Below, piece by piece: positions 24,600 to 55,299 of a stretch of 64,000 nucleotides of DNA. Both the position numbers and the translations under genes were made by a program. A model generated the notes under the pieces. That model saw nothing but the letters and a program-made list of their open reading frames with translations. It was not told the origin of the DNA and did not search any database. The stretch spans positions 17,277,647-17,341,646 of the forward strand of contig OX419343.1 in NCBI GenBank assembly GCA_948470475.1. Reading direction: 5' to 3'. This DNA comes from Galaxea fascicularis. Its lineage: Eukaryota > Cnidaria > Anthozoa > Scleractinia > Euphylliidae. How positions within the stretch are numbered: the stretch's first letter is position 1; each line of letters starts with the position of its first letter.

Positions 24600-25080
24600 T
24601 GACACCAATTTGAGGAGATAATGACGTGCTATGGGCGAGTCACATTTCGATGCTTCAATAATGCGCACAAGTAATATGAAAGGCATTCATTTAACAGCTT
24701 TGGTTTGCACCTTCTGTTTGGCATTGGATGCTGTGTTTACTCCGGCTTTCACAGGAAAACATAAATCTCCAGCCGAGAAGGTACTTAATAGCAATTTACA
24801 CGCAGTTTGCCATGTGAACATGTGCTGAAGACACCGCTTCACTTTTAGTAAACTGGGCGACATCACGATTGCTACTTCTGAGTGCAAGTGTCGTTTGACT
24901 TAAAAACCTTCCGAACCCAATAACAGTTATTTGTTTGCTTTTGTATAAATCAAAGCTGTTAATCAATGTAAGTACATGCCGGCAGAACCGCATTAGCCCC
25001 CTGGTTCGCTGAAGAGCACTTTTCCATTACAGCGGATTGGAGGAGAAACCACAGCCGCCGTGACGTCATGTGAAACGATC
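24600..25080. repeat. Diverged direct duplication, copy A part 2
   Basis: Matches about 27340-27835. Shared landmarks: TTTCGATGCTT, CACCTTCTGTTTGGCATTG, GCATAAATCTCCAGCCGAGAA or similar, GTGAACATGTGCTGAAGACA and TTAGCCCC(C)CTGGTTCG. The gap to part 1 is about 3.6 kb here and almost nothing in copy B. Confidence 0.78.
24676..24780 (+). CDS. Candidate first exon of a secreted protein (uncertain)
   Basis: The ATG at 24676 (an upstream in-frame ATG is at 24631) opens MKGIHLTALVCTFCLALDA, a plausible signal peptide. The frame runs to AAG at 24780, followed by GTACTT as a weak donor. A possible next exon follows CCCTCAG at about 25588 (translation begins GYTVLSTGLVGVVAIF). Copy B of the duplication (about 27400-27490) has lost the ATG. 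No homology is recognised, and this may be chance. Confidence 0.2.
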
Positions 25081-25989
25081 TATAAGGCGACGAAACGCCA
25101 TTTCCAAATATAACGTTTCATGTATCCCAGAGTAACATTTAGGTCGTAGCGATAAATATTAAATAATTTTTCATTGCTAACCTAATGCTACTACAAGTTT
25201 ATGTCCTCTAAACGCGCTTTTTTCGGGGAGCGGACCACAAGCCCGTTTCTCCGCGAAAGTCTCGAAACGTTTTCGGGCCCGAAAAGGCACTTGAAAAACT
25301 GCGCTTATTCTAAAATCCTGGCCTTTTACTATGATTTCAAGTAACGAAAGGGCAGATTTGCTGTAAATTTTCATGCCTGAAAGCATCTTCGTTTTCGAGA
25401 GTTTCGAGAAAAGGGCCCCCAGACAATGTTTAATTCATTACAAAAAAAAAACTGAGATAGACTTTCTTTTGTTGACGTCAGTGCTAACGAATTTACCGAT
25501 TGCAAAGACAAAGTTTCGATATCTTTAAAGAATCTGATATGCAGTAAATATCAGCCACTGCCTCAGTTTATTATTTTTTTCCCTCAGGGCTATACTGTTT
25601 TGTCTACTGGCCTTGTTGGAGTAGTCGCTATATTTTCATCGGTCTCGGGGGAGAAATGGGAGCGATTTACCGGAAGTGAGTGTACAGCGTAGTAGCGTCT
25701 TGTTTTACGTCGTTGCGCGCTTTAGTTTCCTTTAATGCGTGGCGTTGTCGATCTGATACCACGTCGTTGCCGAAAGTTAAATGAGTCCTACCAAGCATAG
25801 CTAGGCTAAGAAAAGATCAACTTACAAAAGGAAATTGTTTTCAAATCACTGCATGTTACCATGAAACTTAAGAACAAGAGGCCCATGGTGTGTATCAGCC
25901 GTCCAACTATCCTTTTATTTACTCCTACCATTCATGGCTGTATCTCTTGGTAACAGACGGGTTAGTCGGAATGGCCCGTTACACAACAA

Positions 25990-27330
25990 ACTTTTTTCCA
26001 ATTTTTCGCGTACGCCAGAGGCATGACTTGTGTCTTACTTCCTGTAATCACCCATGCTGGTCATAAGAGAATTCCGCACGTACCGGTGCCAGAAAGATTT
26101 TGAGAAGTCATCATAGACTCAGTTTCAAACCAAAGTATCTCGGTGTCAGTAATGAGACGGGACTTAGAAAGACTGTAGATATGCTGACTTATGCCTCAAA
26201 TATACAAAGCCCAAACATGGGATGGATTTCATCAAGTCAACAGCTGCCTTGCGGTCCCATTCCAGACCGTAAACACCAGTCCATTTTAAAATAGTGCAAG
26301 AGTTGCCAGTTGTGCCACGACTTTTCTACAGAGGACTAGATAAGTTTAAGTCATAAAGAATTTTAAAAAGTGGTGACGAGTGTTGTGTTGTATTCTGTGA
26401 ACTTTTGCGAACAGTTGCATCTAGCAATATTTTGCTTTGATTCTTTAGAGAAAAACACATTTGCCCATGAATAAGCAATATCAAAAAACAACCTGTCAAC
26501 AGTGAAATATATGACGCCCTTGCTGCTCAGAGATCGGAAAACGTTATTATGCAGATAACTCGTTATCTGAGTGAGTTGGCAAATGCAGATCATACATTAG
26601 TTTTATTCGCTACATACCCAGTAATTTATCGGTTGGATTAAGGTATCTGCTTTTTCAGAAATTAAATTTAGTCGGGTCGCGGATTAAGAATGCGTCACTT
26701 TGTTTGGAGGAAGATATTAAAATAGAAAGGGGGGGGGGGCTATTTCTCTTAATACCTCTTATCCTCATCACCTTTTATTGTCAGACAGATGATTTTTAGA
26801 GGATTTCTGAAACCAATTTCCTCAAAAAGTGTTCAAAAACTGAACTAGTCTCTTCAACCAAAAACCGCCACTCGCAGCTTCCGTCCACCTTTTCCTGAAC
26901 TTCACTACTGAGATGCATTGTTGATGATGTATGTGTCAGAGCAAACCTCGTTAAATTCGCCGTTTCACTAATTTTTTTTTTCATTACTCAAATCGCGACA
27001 TTCCAGCAATTTAACAAACCTTATTAAGTGGTTACATTCTCCCAGATCGGGTCCATGAAGGAACCACCCCTTGAGAGACAGCCATTCATGCGGATAACAC
27101 AACAACATAATGCTGATAATGAGACGAACACTGGCGAGTGTTGAGGTCAGACTGGCTTCCTTAACGACGAAATAGCAGTATTTTGTTGACGAACACGGTC
27201 TTATTCAAAAAAGTTTATCACGAAAAGAAGAACAGGACAAGTCAATCAACGTAATTCAAACCAAGACAGTTTAGTTTGCCCATCTCTCCGAAACTGCCTT
27301 GGAAACACATAGCTAAGAACCGGCATTGAC
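25990..27330. repeat. Diverged direct duplication, copy B part 1
   Basis: Collinear with 19430-20980, same orientation, with many substitutions and small indels. It lacks the CGAGAC-rich block of copy A. It contains a run of ten G at about 26730 and no convincing gene. Confidence 0.75.
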
Positions 27331-27339
27331 GGTTCACTT

Positions 27340-27835
27340 CGATCATCTAGTAACGTTTCGATGCTTTAATTATGCGTACACTATGATTATTAAATAGGAA
27401 AGGCATCAACACTGCTTTTATTCGCACCTTCTGTTTGGCATTGAAAGCTGTGTTTACTCTTTCACAGAAAAGCATAAATCTCCAGCCGAGAATGTACTTA
27501 ATAGCAATTTACTCGTAATTGAATGTGAACATGTGCTGAAGACACCACCTCACTTTTAGTCATGGGCGATGTCACGATTGCAACTGCTGAATGCACGTGT
27601 CCTTTGACTTTGAAGCCTTTCAAACCCAACAACGTTAATTTTATAATTTTTCTCTATAGTTTTTTTTTTGCCTTGATATTCATAGACGCTGTTAATCAGC
27701 GTAAGCGTACGTGACAAAGTCTTAATCGTCGGCCGGTTTAAGGTATAACTTAAATAAACGGTAGAACATTAGCCCCCCTGGTTCGATGAATAGCACTTTC
27801 CCATCACAACGGAAAGTAGAAACCACACAGACAGA
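27340..27835. repeat. Diverged direct duplication, copy B part 2
   Basis: Collinear with 24600-25080 and directly follows part 1 here, whereas in copy A the two parts are 3.6 kb apart. The reading frame of the candidate signal-peptide exon in copy A is broken in this copy. Confidence 0.78.
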
Positions 27836-28620
27836 GTTTGTCGAGCATTGAATTAGTTTTATTTTTAGCTGGCATTTGTTTACGTTAGGATCTGAGAATT
27901 AGAAGCCTCTTGACTGAAGTAATCCGTATTAGTTTCATCGTCACTCTTGTTGAGAACAAATCTTATGTAAACATTTTCCTGTTTATAACAACAAATGAAT
28001 AGCTTGCCAACTCCTGCAGGGATCAATCTCTTGTCGGAATATTTAGAGTTCGCCAAAAAAGGGCACGTTTACAGAGTTGATAGCAAATTCACCACTACCC
28101 AGAACTACAAATGTTCCGCCTCCAACTTCACTTTCAACCCCTTCCACCTTAAAAGTTAAAAAAGTGCGTGCAATTTGATAACTTTTTTACACACATGTAA
28201 AACTATTGGCGAGCCAAACCAAGCAGCTCTGTTACGGCCCTTTCTGTGTAACGAAAAGATTAATCGCCCAACCTTTTCCTGCCCAAAAACTGTACTTCAG
28301 CGGAGTGCAATCGGAAGTTTATTTTAAGATATGATGCTCTTGGGATATGGCTTGGAGTGACAAGAATACTTCACAAATTAATGTGTCTAGGTAAGCTGAA
28401 AGCCACTCATTGGGCACTAGGGCCACGTGGTAGCGGGCATTACCCCTTAAATCTACCAAATAAAGTTTGAGCCTGAGCATTAGCAGCCATGGACAACTGT
28501 TTCCGCCCTGACGAGGCCTAACAAGGCCGAAACAGCTGTCCATGGCTACTAATGCCCAGGCTCAAACTTTATTTGTGTACATATATATGTTGTGCCGCGT
28601 AGCACTATAAACACATACAA

Positions 28621-28929
28621 GTGGTGGAACAGAGAATTAACTCTGAAGTGTAAATTAAAGTGCTAATAGAAACCCATGAAAAACCCACTGGGCGTTAGCC
28701 CTAGTAAAGGGTATCAGGGAACCACACGAGGCAAAGAAAAAATTCTTATGACCTCGGTGGGAATCGAACCCACGACCTCCGGATTAGATCTACCGTTGCT
28801 CTGCCGACTAAGCTACGAGGTCGGACAGAGAAAGTCGGGGACGATTAATCGTCCCCGCCCAGTGGGTTTTTCATGGGTTTCTATTAGCACTTTAATTTAC
28901 ACTTCAGAGTTAATTCTCTGTTCCACCAC
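28621..28929. mobile_element. Foldback element: 74-bp perfect inverted repeats around a tRNA-like core
   Basis: Bases 28621-28694 and 28856-28929 are reverse complements of each other at all 74 positions. Arms begin GTGGTGGAACAGAG and end CCCACTGGGCG. Between them lie a tRNA-like sequence (28750-28822, minus) and a 22-bp palindrome centred on GACGATTAATCGTC (28836-28857). It sits inside the composite repeat 28345-29165. Identical arms imply recent origin or ongoing gene conversion. Confidence 0.85.
28750..28822 (-). tRNA. tRNA-like sequence, possible Arg (TCT), probably a pseudogene
   Basis: 73 bases on the minus strand. The acceptor stem is perfect (GACCTCG/CGAGGTC), the D arm is plausible (GCTT..GAGC), and the T arm is perfect (GTGGG/CCCAC with loop TTCGATT). 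A box TAGCTTAGTCGG and B box GGTTCGATTCC fit the Pol III consensus. The anticodon arm is poor: only CGG/CCG pairs around TAGATCTAAT, and the base before TCT is A instead of the invariant U33. It is probably the tRNA-like head of a repeat, not a working tRNA. Confidence 0.55.
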
Positions 28930-29269
28930 TCAAACTTTATTTGGTAGATTTAAGGGGTAATTTCCGCTACCACGTGGCCTTAGTGCCCAATGAGTGGCTT
29001 TCAGCTCACCTAGACACATTAATTTGTGAGCCCGGAAACAGCTGTCCATGGCTGGTTATGCTCAGGCTCAAACTTTATTTGGTAGATTTAAGAAGTAATG
29101 CCCGCTACCACGTGGCCTAAGTGCCCAATGAGTGGCTTTCAGCTTACCTAGACACATTTGTGAGGTAAACTTGTTTATTTGAAGATAACTGAGTTTTGAA
29201 TTGCTTATTACGGCGAAAAAAAACGTCATTTCCAAATACAATGTTATTGCTGGATTGCATGTGATGTCA

Positions 29270-29370
29270 TGGCGGCCATGTTGGTGGTCAAGAACAATAG
29301 TCTGTATCTCCGCTGGGAACTAAACTTTATTTTTAAAATTGTATTGTTTTGACCACCACTATGGCCGCCT
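29270..29370. mobile_element. Short inverted-repeat element with GGCGGCCATG ends
   Basis: ATGGCGGCCATGTTGGTGGT near the left edge and ACCACCACTATGGCCGCC at the right are imperfect inverted repeats about 20 bp long, about 60 bp apart. Confidence 0.55.
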
Positions 29371-30206
29371 TGTCGCGTAAGTGAAATCAAGCAATTGTTG
29401 CTAGGCGGCTTTTGCGATTATTGTAATTGCTTCAACTTGATCTGAAGAACTTTAAAAGTTACCATGAACAGTGACAAATAAAATTAAAGCAGACAAAAAT
29501 TTTATCATCACATCTTCACTTTCTTATAAAATGAACATTTCGCGTTGTTGTTTTGCGATGGACGGCCAAGAAATGTAGGCAACACCAGGGCGCAGAAAAG
29601 AATGGGCGGTGAAACGTCCACTCGGTTCTTGAGCGATGTGTGATGCGGAGAGAGACTGGGTTGAGGGCGCCCGAGTGTGGCTGTGTTAAAAAAAATGGCG
29701 GAAAAATAGTATGAAAACTGATGCGAAAAGATATTACTACTGTGCTGTGAGAGAACAGTAAAATATTTCAACTCTCTTTTGGTGTGCAGAGCATCGCAAT
29801 AAGCATTGAAGCTGTGGGCAATACAGAATGGTTTGTAGATACAAAGTCAGAAACGATTTTGCTTGAAATAAATCTCGCTTCTTCAAAACTCGTTACTTTT
29901 CATGTCAGCGGGTGAGAATAAAAATGTTCATTCCCAACGACCTGAAGTAGCTGAAAGCGTACATTCTTGACTCTGTGTAGAACAACTTAATCTCTTTCAC
30001 CTGAGTAAATTTTATTATGACCTTTTCAGACCTTTTCGAGTTTGAGGTCAAAGGACGGTCGGTACGATCAGAACACGTAACGCGGGTGGTCACTTTCACG
30101 CCAGTCAGAGTTTCAAAACAGTGAGCTACACGAAATTGAGACGAAGACAGTTTATTTCATACAGTCTATCACACACAGTGTTACATTTTCGAACAGCTTT
30201 TTTTTT

Positions 30207-30488
30207 TCAACTGTTTTCGTCGGCAAATGGCGTCGCTGGGAGCGAAACGAATTCTCTTATCACCTGCCAGCCCAGTACTATCACCGCAAACAAAAGAATG
30301 GCAGTCTTTCCATCTCCACAGCGAGTCCCTGGCGGACCAAAATAACCATCTTGCTTAACGCCAACGGGACTTGGAAGTGTGTATGCAGCTACTGTTAAGA
30401 AAAGATTTGCCTGAATCAGATGAAAAGCCAAGCAGATCGCGAAAAAAGCTGTTGATTTTCCCCGAGTGGATATCCCGTTGACAACCAA
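30207..30488 (-). CDS. Unassigned open frame with two hydrophobic segments
   Basis: The minus-strand frame contains two hydrophobic stretches (STAFFAICLAFHLIQANLFLT and TAILLFAVIVLGW) separated by SPVGVKQDGYFGPPGTRCGDG. It begins without an ATG next to the MITE at 30495-30641, so that element could have displaced its 5' part. No family is recognised. It may be a single exon, a decayed gene or chance. Confidence 0.2.
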   Translation of the reverse strand: MVVNGISTRGKSTAFFAICLAFHLIQANLFLTVAAYTLPSPVGVKQDGYFGPPGTRCGDGKTAILLFAVIVLGWQVIREFVSLPATPFADENS

Positions 30489-30494
30489 TCAGCT

Positions 30495-30641
30495 GGCCCC
30501 GGTTGTTCAAACGTTGGATAGCGCTATCCACCGGATAAATCACTATCCAGCGGATAAGTAATGGGAAAGCTAATTCCACTATCCGCTGGATAGATATTTA
30601 TCCAATGGATAGTGCTATCCAGCCTTTGAACAACCGGGGCC
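30495..30641. mobile_element. MITE ending GGCCCCGGTTGTTCAAA
   Basis: Terminal inverted repeats of about 35 bp: GGCCCCGGTTGTTCAAA, then a GGATAGCGCTATCC-like word. Inside, GGATA/TATCC words alternate and form nested hairpins. The end motif (GGCC..GGTTGTTCAAA) resembles the ends of the different element at 35480-35718. Confidence 0.8.
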
Positions 30642-31998
30642 TGATCGATACTTTGTCACCTGTGTCCCATATTCCTTGCACGCCCTCGTGTGCTACGCCC
30701 AACGAAGCCAGCTCACTTGACGTGGATGATAAAAGAGAACACGAAGTATTTTTTGCGGGACTAAAGAGCATTTGCAGATCTTCTAACTCGCCCGGATCTT
30801 CTGTCTCACCGCCGTGAACCGCCAACTTTGTTTATTTTTTCACACATCGCTCAAGAGCCGAGTGGGCGTTTCACCGCCCTGGCAACTGACGTAAAATACA
30901 TGTGCACAGCGATTCTTTTTGCCCATAAACTGGACCTTTCATTTTGCGCTTGCGTTCTCAGGCAGGATTTACTGATCCAGAGCGGAACCCAGAGTGGGAT
31001 GAACCCTATGCACATGCATTGCTTTTGATGATCACTTATTGTAGTCACACGCACGGCTAAGGAAAGGTCAACAGAAGAACTAAAATGTTTTCTCGTTCAT
31101 GTAACTACAGAAATTAAAACTAGGAGGTCCAATATCGTTTGATTTACTCTTACCATTCATGACTCAGTCTCTTTCTATTTCACAGCCTTCGCATAATTTC
31201 ACTTTCTTCTGAATCAATGCATAGACGTACTGAGGTGTTCGTCTAACAATGCAGTGTTCAGTTGCAAGTACCTATTCACAGAAAGAGAAGAGATGGAACT
31301 TTGGTGTACGAAGTGCTCTCAGTAAGCGACAGGGAACGACGGAGAGAAACGGCAACCCCAGTATCCCGAACGGCGGATCCGCGGTTGGGGTTTCAGAGCA
31401 ACACAACCTTCTTCTTGTAGACCTTTTATGACAGTAAGCAAAGGAGTCTTTTTTTTTTATTATTATTTCTGCTTAGTTAACTCACATATTGCACTCACAT
31501 ACTGCGCGGTGTTAAATTAAGATTCGTTGTCGGAACACGAATGACAAACCACTTGTTCTCAGTCATTTTGCTTCTTCATTCTTTTCACATTTTTTTTTAT
31601 GTCGAAGCTATAAACGTGCCGTTATCACGTTATATTTTGCATGTTATTTTACGAATAATTTTAGTGCTATTACATAACCCCAAATGTCTGCCATGCATCT
31701 ATGTCATCTACCACAACAGGGGCAATCAAACCATATAATTGAGTGTCCTATGGTAGACCTAGCAGACCGCAACGGAAGTAAGCTTTGATGTTGTGTTTCT
31801 AACTTAGTACGGACTAAGTTTTGCTAAAAAAAGATGAAAGTTTTAATGCAGGAATTTCAGAATTAAAGCACGGTTTGAACCCAAACCTAATGATTATTTC
31901 TGGTACGTTTCTGTTTCTCTTTTTGACTTCCGCTCCCGTAATTGCATAGCAGACTTTTGAAAGGCGCGGGTAAGCATGCTCTGCGGTCTGAGTGTTTG

Positions 31999-32022
31999 TG
32001 ACGTCACAGAGCAGCCATCTTG
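31999..32022 (+). promoter_or_regulatory. Candidate CUL1 promoter elements: CRE and YY1-like site
   Basis: A consensus CRE palindrome TGACGTCA (31999-32006) is followed by GCAGCCATCTTG (32011-32022), a good reverse match to the YY1 core. Both lie about 400 bp upstream of the CUL1 start codon, a common arrangement in TATA-less housekeeping promoters. Function is inferred. Confidence 0.4.
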
Positions 32023-32424
32023 TTCTTTACGTGCCTGAATTTGGTTATGTGTCGGCTACAAAAGTGATTAAAAAGATGGTATTTTCCTCGAGTGTTGCAG
32101 CAGTTGTACGGAAAATCGTCAACTAAAGAGATGGAACTTCCTTCTTGACGACATTAGGCTTGAAAGACGCTTTTGAAGTCAAGGGAGAAGCGTTTGTCTC
32201 GACCATTCATTTGTGTTGGTGGCTGCATGTATCCGTCGAACTTGTATATGTCAAACAGTAAATTCTTCGCGTTTGGGATGAACTTGATGAGATACTAACT
32301 GGTGCTGATACCTGTTGAGGGACGTATTTACTGATACTGCGAAGTGTTACGTTTTCGTCCCTGTGTCAGGAAAGAAAACTTACAGGAAGTCTGTCGTTAG
32401 GTTGGGTTTGTGGATGCTGTAATC

Positions 32425-52840
<20,416 letters not shown>

Positions 52841-53281
52841 AAAACAGCAGCTGACGCAATACTTGCTTAACTGGACAGGAATTCTAGTCAACAGCTGCTT
52901 CGTCAGATGGGCAGACCACGCTGAAAACAAATTATTTACATGTTTTTATATTGGGAGCGGCGGAATAGACAAGCCGACAACATGATTATTGCGAAGTGAG
53001 GTTAAACTTACCAAAGCAAAAAAACTCAAATTGGTTTCAATTTCCTTTGACGGGATAAGCACAGGAATGGTGTGGACAGCGTGAAGTGGTGAATTGGTTC
53101 ATGGTTAGTTTTGATTTCTTCCGCCCCTCGCTGCTTGAGGTTACACCTGACATGCTGTGTTACACTAGAGCCCTTTCTTGCGGTGCCGTCCACTTGTAAT
53201 ATTTATGTATTTTGCTAGTTTTTACGCACGAGAAGAGAAGCGTATTCTCGTGAATTTGTTAATTTCTAGGATTCTTGAAGA

Positions 53282-53287
53282 AATAAA
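53282..53287 (+). terminator. CUL1: Candidate CUL1 polyadenylation signal
   Basis: First canonical AATAAA downstream of the CUL1 stop codon, about 440 bases into the 3' flank. The actual cleavage site is not visible. Confidence 0.35.
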
Positions 53288-53879
53288 TGTTGACCAGCTG
53301 TATATAGCCAGCCGTTCTTTGGGAGCAGAGCTGGGTAAGGGCTCCTTGCTGCTTATTTCTTTACTCATGTTCTTATAACGACTTTGCTGCATATTCCTGC
53401 ATGGGGTTTCACGTTACCACTGATGTTGCCGCACCAATGATGGGGAAAATTTACGATCGGCTGCGGAAGTCAGCATTTCTATTTCTATTACGGCTCGACC
53501 GCAATAATTTTGTTGTGATATTTGAGCCGCTCAAAATAGTTGAAACTTATTACATCAGTATCAACCATGTCGCATCGCTTTGACCGTGATAATCAGAGAT
53601 TAGGGGTCTCCGTGAACAATACGGAAGGTAAAGAGAGAATAGATAATGTTGGTATAGAATCAACACTTTGATGAGTCCGCCACTTTGGAAAGTGTTCTGG
53701 TTACGTTAGTCTGCCGTTACTGTCTCCCTCCACAAGGCAAATGATCGATCCATGCCATCAAGTTTATTGCTCTACTCACCCCTCCTTGTTATGATTCTTT
53801 GTCCTCTGAATCACTAACAGTTCCAGTCAGGTATTGTAAACTCCTTGTTGTCGTTACTGAGTGGTCGTGGTTTACAATC

Positions 53880-54190
53880 TCCCGTAGCCTCTTAATACAG
53901 CTCAACAACCACTTGGGAAAGCAGCAACCAGCGTGACAACCCTCTCTAAAACGGAAAGGTCATCACCAGCACCAACCACAGATTGCGAGTGTACAAAACC
54001 TTTGTACTGAGCATCGCACTCTACGGCTACGAAACCTGGAGAGCAAATGCTCGCCAGGAGCCACTCCTGAATGGTGCATGTTGGACATTTCCTGCAAGTA
54101 GCCCATTACTGCTCGACTGCTTAAGCCTGACTCGAAGATCACGTTCTTAGCTTGGCCACGTCTCCCGTAATCCCAAAGCCTGTTTCTTGT
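53880..54190 (+). pseudogene. LINE reverse-transcriptase C-terminal remnant
   Basis: One frame reads NHRLRVYKTFVLSIALYGYE then TWRANARQE, the familiar thumb-to-C-terminus motif of RTE-like retrotransposons ('LYxxxVxSxLLYGCETW'). Downstream, another frame gives LGHVSRNP, also typical. Frames are broken and no other parts are found. Confidence 0.6.
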
Positions 54191-54280
54191 GGTGAGCGTT
54201 ATACTAGCCCCAGACCTCTTGGGCGCCCATGCTAAGTCTTCTGTTAAAAAAGACTGAAAAAGACCGAAAAGACAGTCCCA

Positions 54281-54480
54281 ACCGACAACCCGGGGAGAGG
54301 GGGGTACTCCTCTATATAAGCTGTGTAGGTATGGGCCGCTCCAAAGGGTTTTTTTGAGCCGTTTTGGTCTGTAAACGGGTATGGATTTTGACCATTGTGG
54401 TCTTGAATCTGTTATGATTTTCAAGAGAACCACGAGAGCCTTATTTGTCGTTTCAACTCCAAATGAATAATAGAGAAAGG
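54281..54480. repeat. Dispersed repeat with GGGGTACTCC and CCGTTTTGGTCTG words
   Basis: Contains GGGGGGTACTCCTCTATATA, GGTATGGGCCGC, TTTTTTTGAGCCGTTTTGGT and a GGGTATGGATTTTGACCA block. I recognise this vocabulary as a dispersed cnidarian repeat, but no ends are delimited. The minus-strand open frame over it is not a gene. Confidence 0.45.
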
Positions 54481-54541
54481 GACAATATATCATTTCAGCT
54501 TAATTTTACTAATTCTTGACTTCGGCACTGATGCAAAGTTA

Positions 54542-54906
54542 GGGCCTCTTCATATGAGCCCGGTTTCCGAGATTTCTTTAAAAAAATTCTCGACGTGTAC
54601 ACATGTACGGGTGGTCTGATCTCGGGAACCGGGCCTGGATTTTTTGCCGTATGAACAGTTCAGCTCGGTTACCGGGAGGAAAATGATACAATGTATTTTC
54701 GTGATAGAACGGACATTACCGAGATTTGACTTCTCTTTTCTTCGAAAATGAGGCTCGGAATAGCTTCATTTGATAGTTAACGTAAAGTCAAAGGAAATTT
54801 GAGGCTGCTTAAACAAAGCTTGTTCTATGGAAGAAACCAATGTCATCTCGGTAACCGAGCCAGCCCGGTTAACTGACCTGTGGGAGGGGGGGGGGGGGGG
54901 GGGGCG
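54542..54906. mobile_element. Repeat with CATATGAGCCCGGTT / CGGTAACCGAG words, ending in a G-run
   Basis: GAGCCCGGTTTCCGAGAT at the left is mirrored by ATCTCGGTAACCGAGCC at about 54844-54860. CTCGGGAACCGGGCC and GCTCGGTTACCGGG lie inside. A run of 19 G (54886-54904) follows. Confidence 0.6.
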
Positions 54907-55143
54907 GGGGAAGCGTTTCTCGAAGCTCCCTGTTATTACCGGATCCGTTAAGCAATTTTGTTTTCCATTCCAGATGGGAGTTTCAAAGGTTTTGAAAATT
55001 ATACAGTAAAGTAATCAGCCAAAGAAACTAAATGGACGTCATTAGAGGTCAGAACACATCCTACTTTTATTGCTTTTTGAGTTCAAAATAATTATGGTTT
55101 GTGGGGCCGTTAAGTTACCGGGACGTTCGAGAAACGGACCCCT

Positions 55144-55290
55144 GGGCCGGTTTTCAAAAGCCAATTAACGCTAATCCAAGATTAAAAATTAACCAAGAAG
55201 TTTATTTCTCTACTCCCAAACGTTGTTCAACGCTGATATTCTGCAAAATTTTACATTAGGGGAAACCAATACTGAAAAAAATGAAACGGA
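55144..55290. mobile_element. Partial copy of the 35480-35718 MITE family
   Basis: Reads GGGCCGGTTTTCAAAAGCC, TAATCCAAGATTAAAAATTA, TTATTTCTCT and GATATTCTGCAA, matching the reverse strand of 35590-35718. Only one terminal end is present, so the copy is truncated. Confidence 0.7.
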
Positions 55291-55299
55291 AGAGAGCGT

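Larger units (their letters stand above)
28345..29165. repeat. Composite foldback repeat in both orientations
   Basis: A sequence with the words CACAAATTAATGTGTCTAGG, GCCACTCATTGGGCAC, CCACGTGGTAGCGG and CCAAATAAAGTTTGAGCC occurs forward at about 28345-28500 and in reverse at about 28930-29036 and 29036-29165. A hairpin at 28458-28574 joins forward and reverse arms around GCAGCCATGGACAACTG. The array is interrupted by the tRNA-bearing element at 28621-28929. A related single unit is at 61012-61200. Confidence 0.75.

Noticed and set aside
53963..54493. 176-codon minus-strand open frame
   Set aside because: It lies antisense to a LINE remnant and across a dispersed repeat, with no domain.
54886..54904. 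Run of 19 G as a possible G-quadruplex regulator
   Set aside because: It sits at the end of a repeat, with no gene nearby to regulate; a simple homopolymer expansion is the easier explanation.
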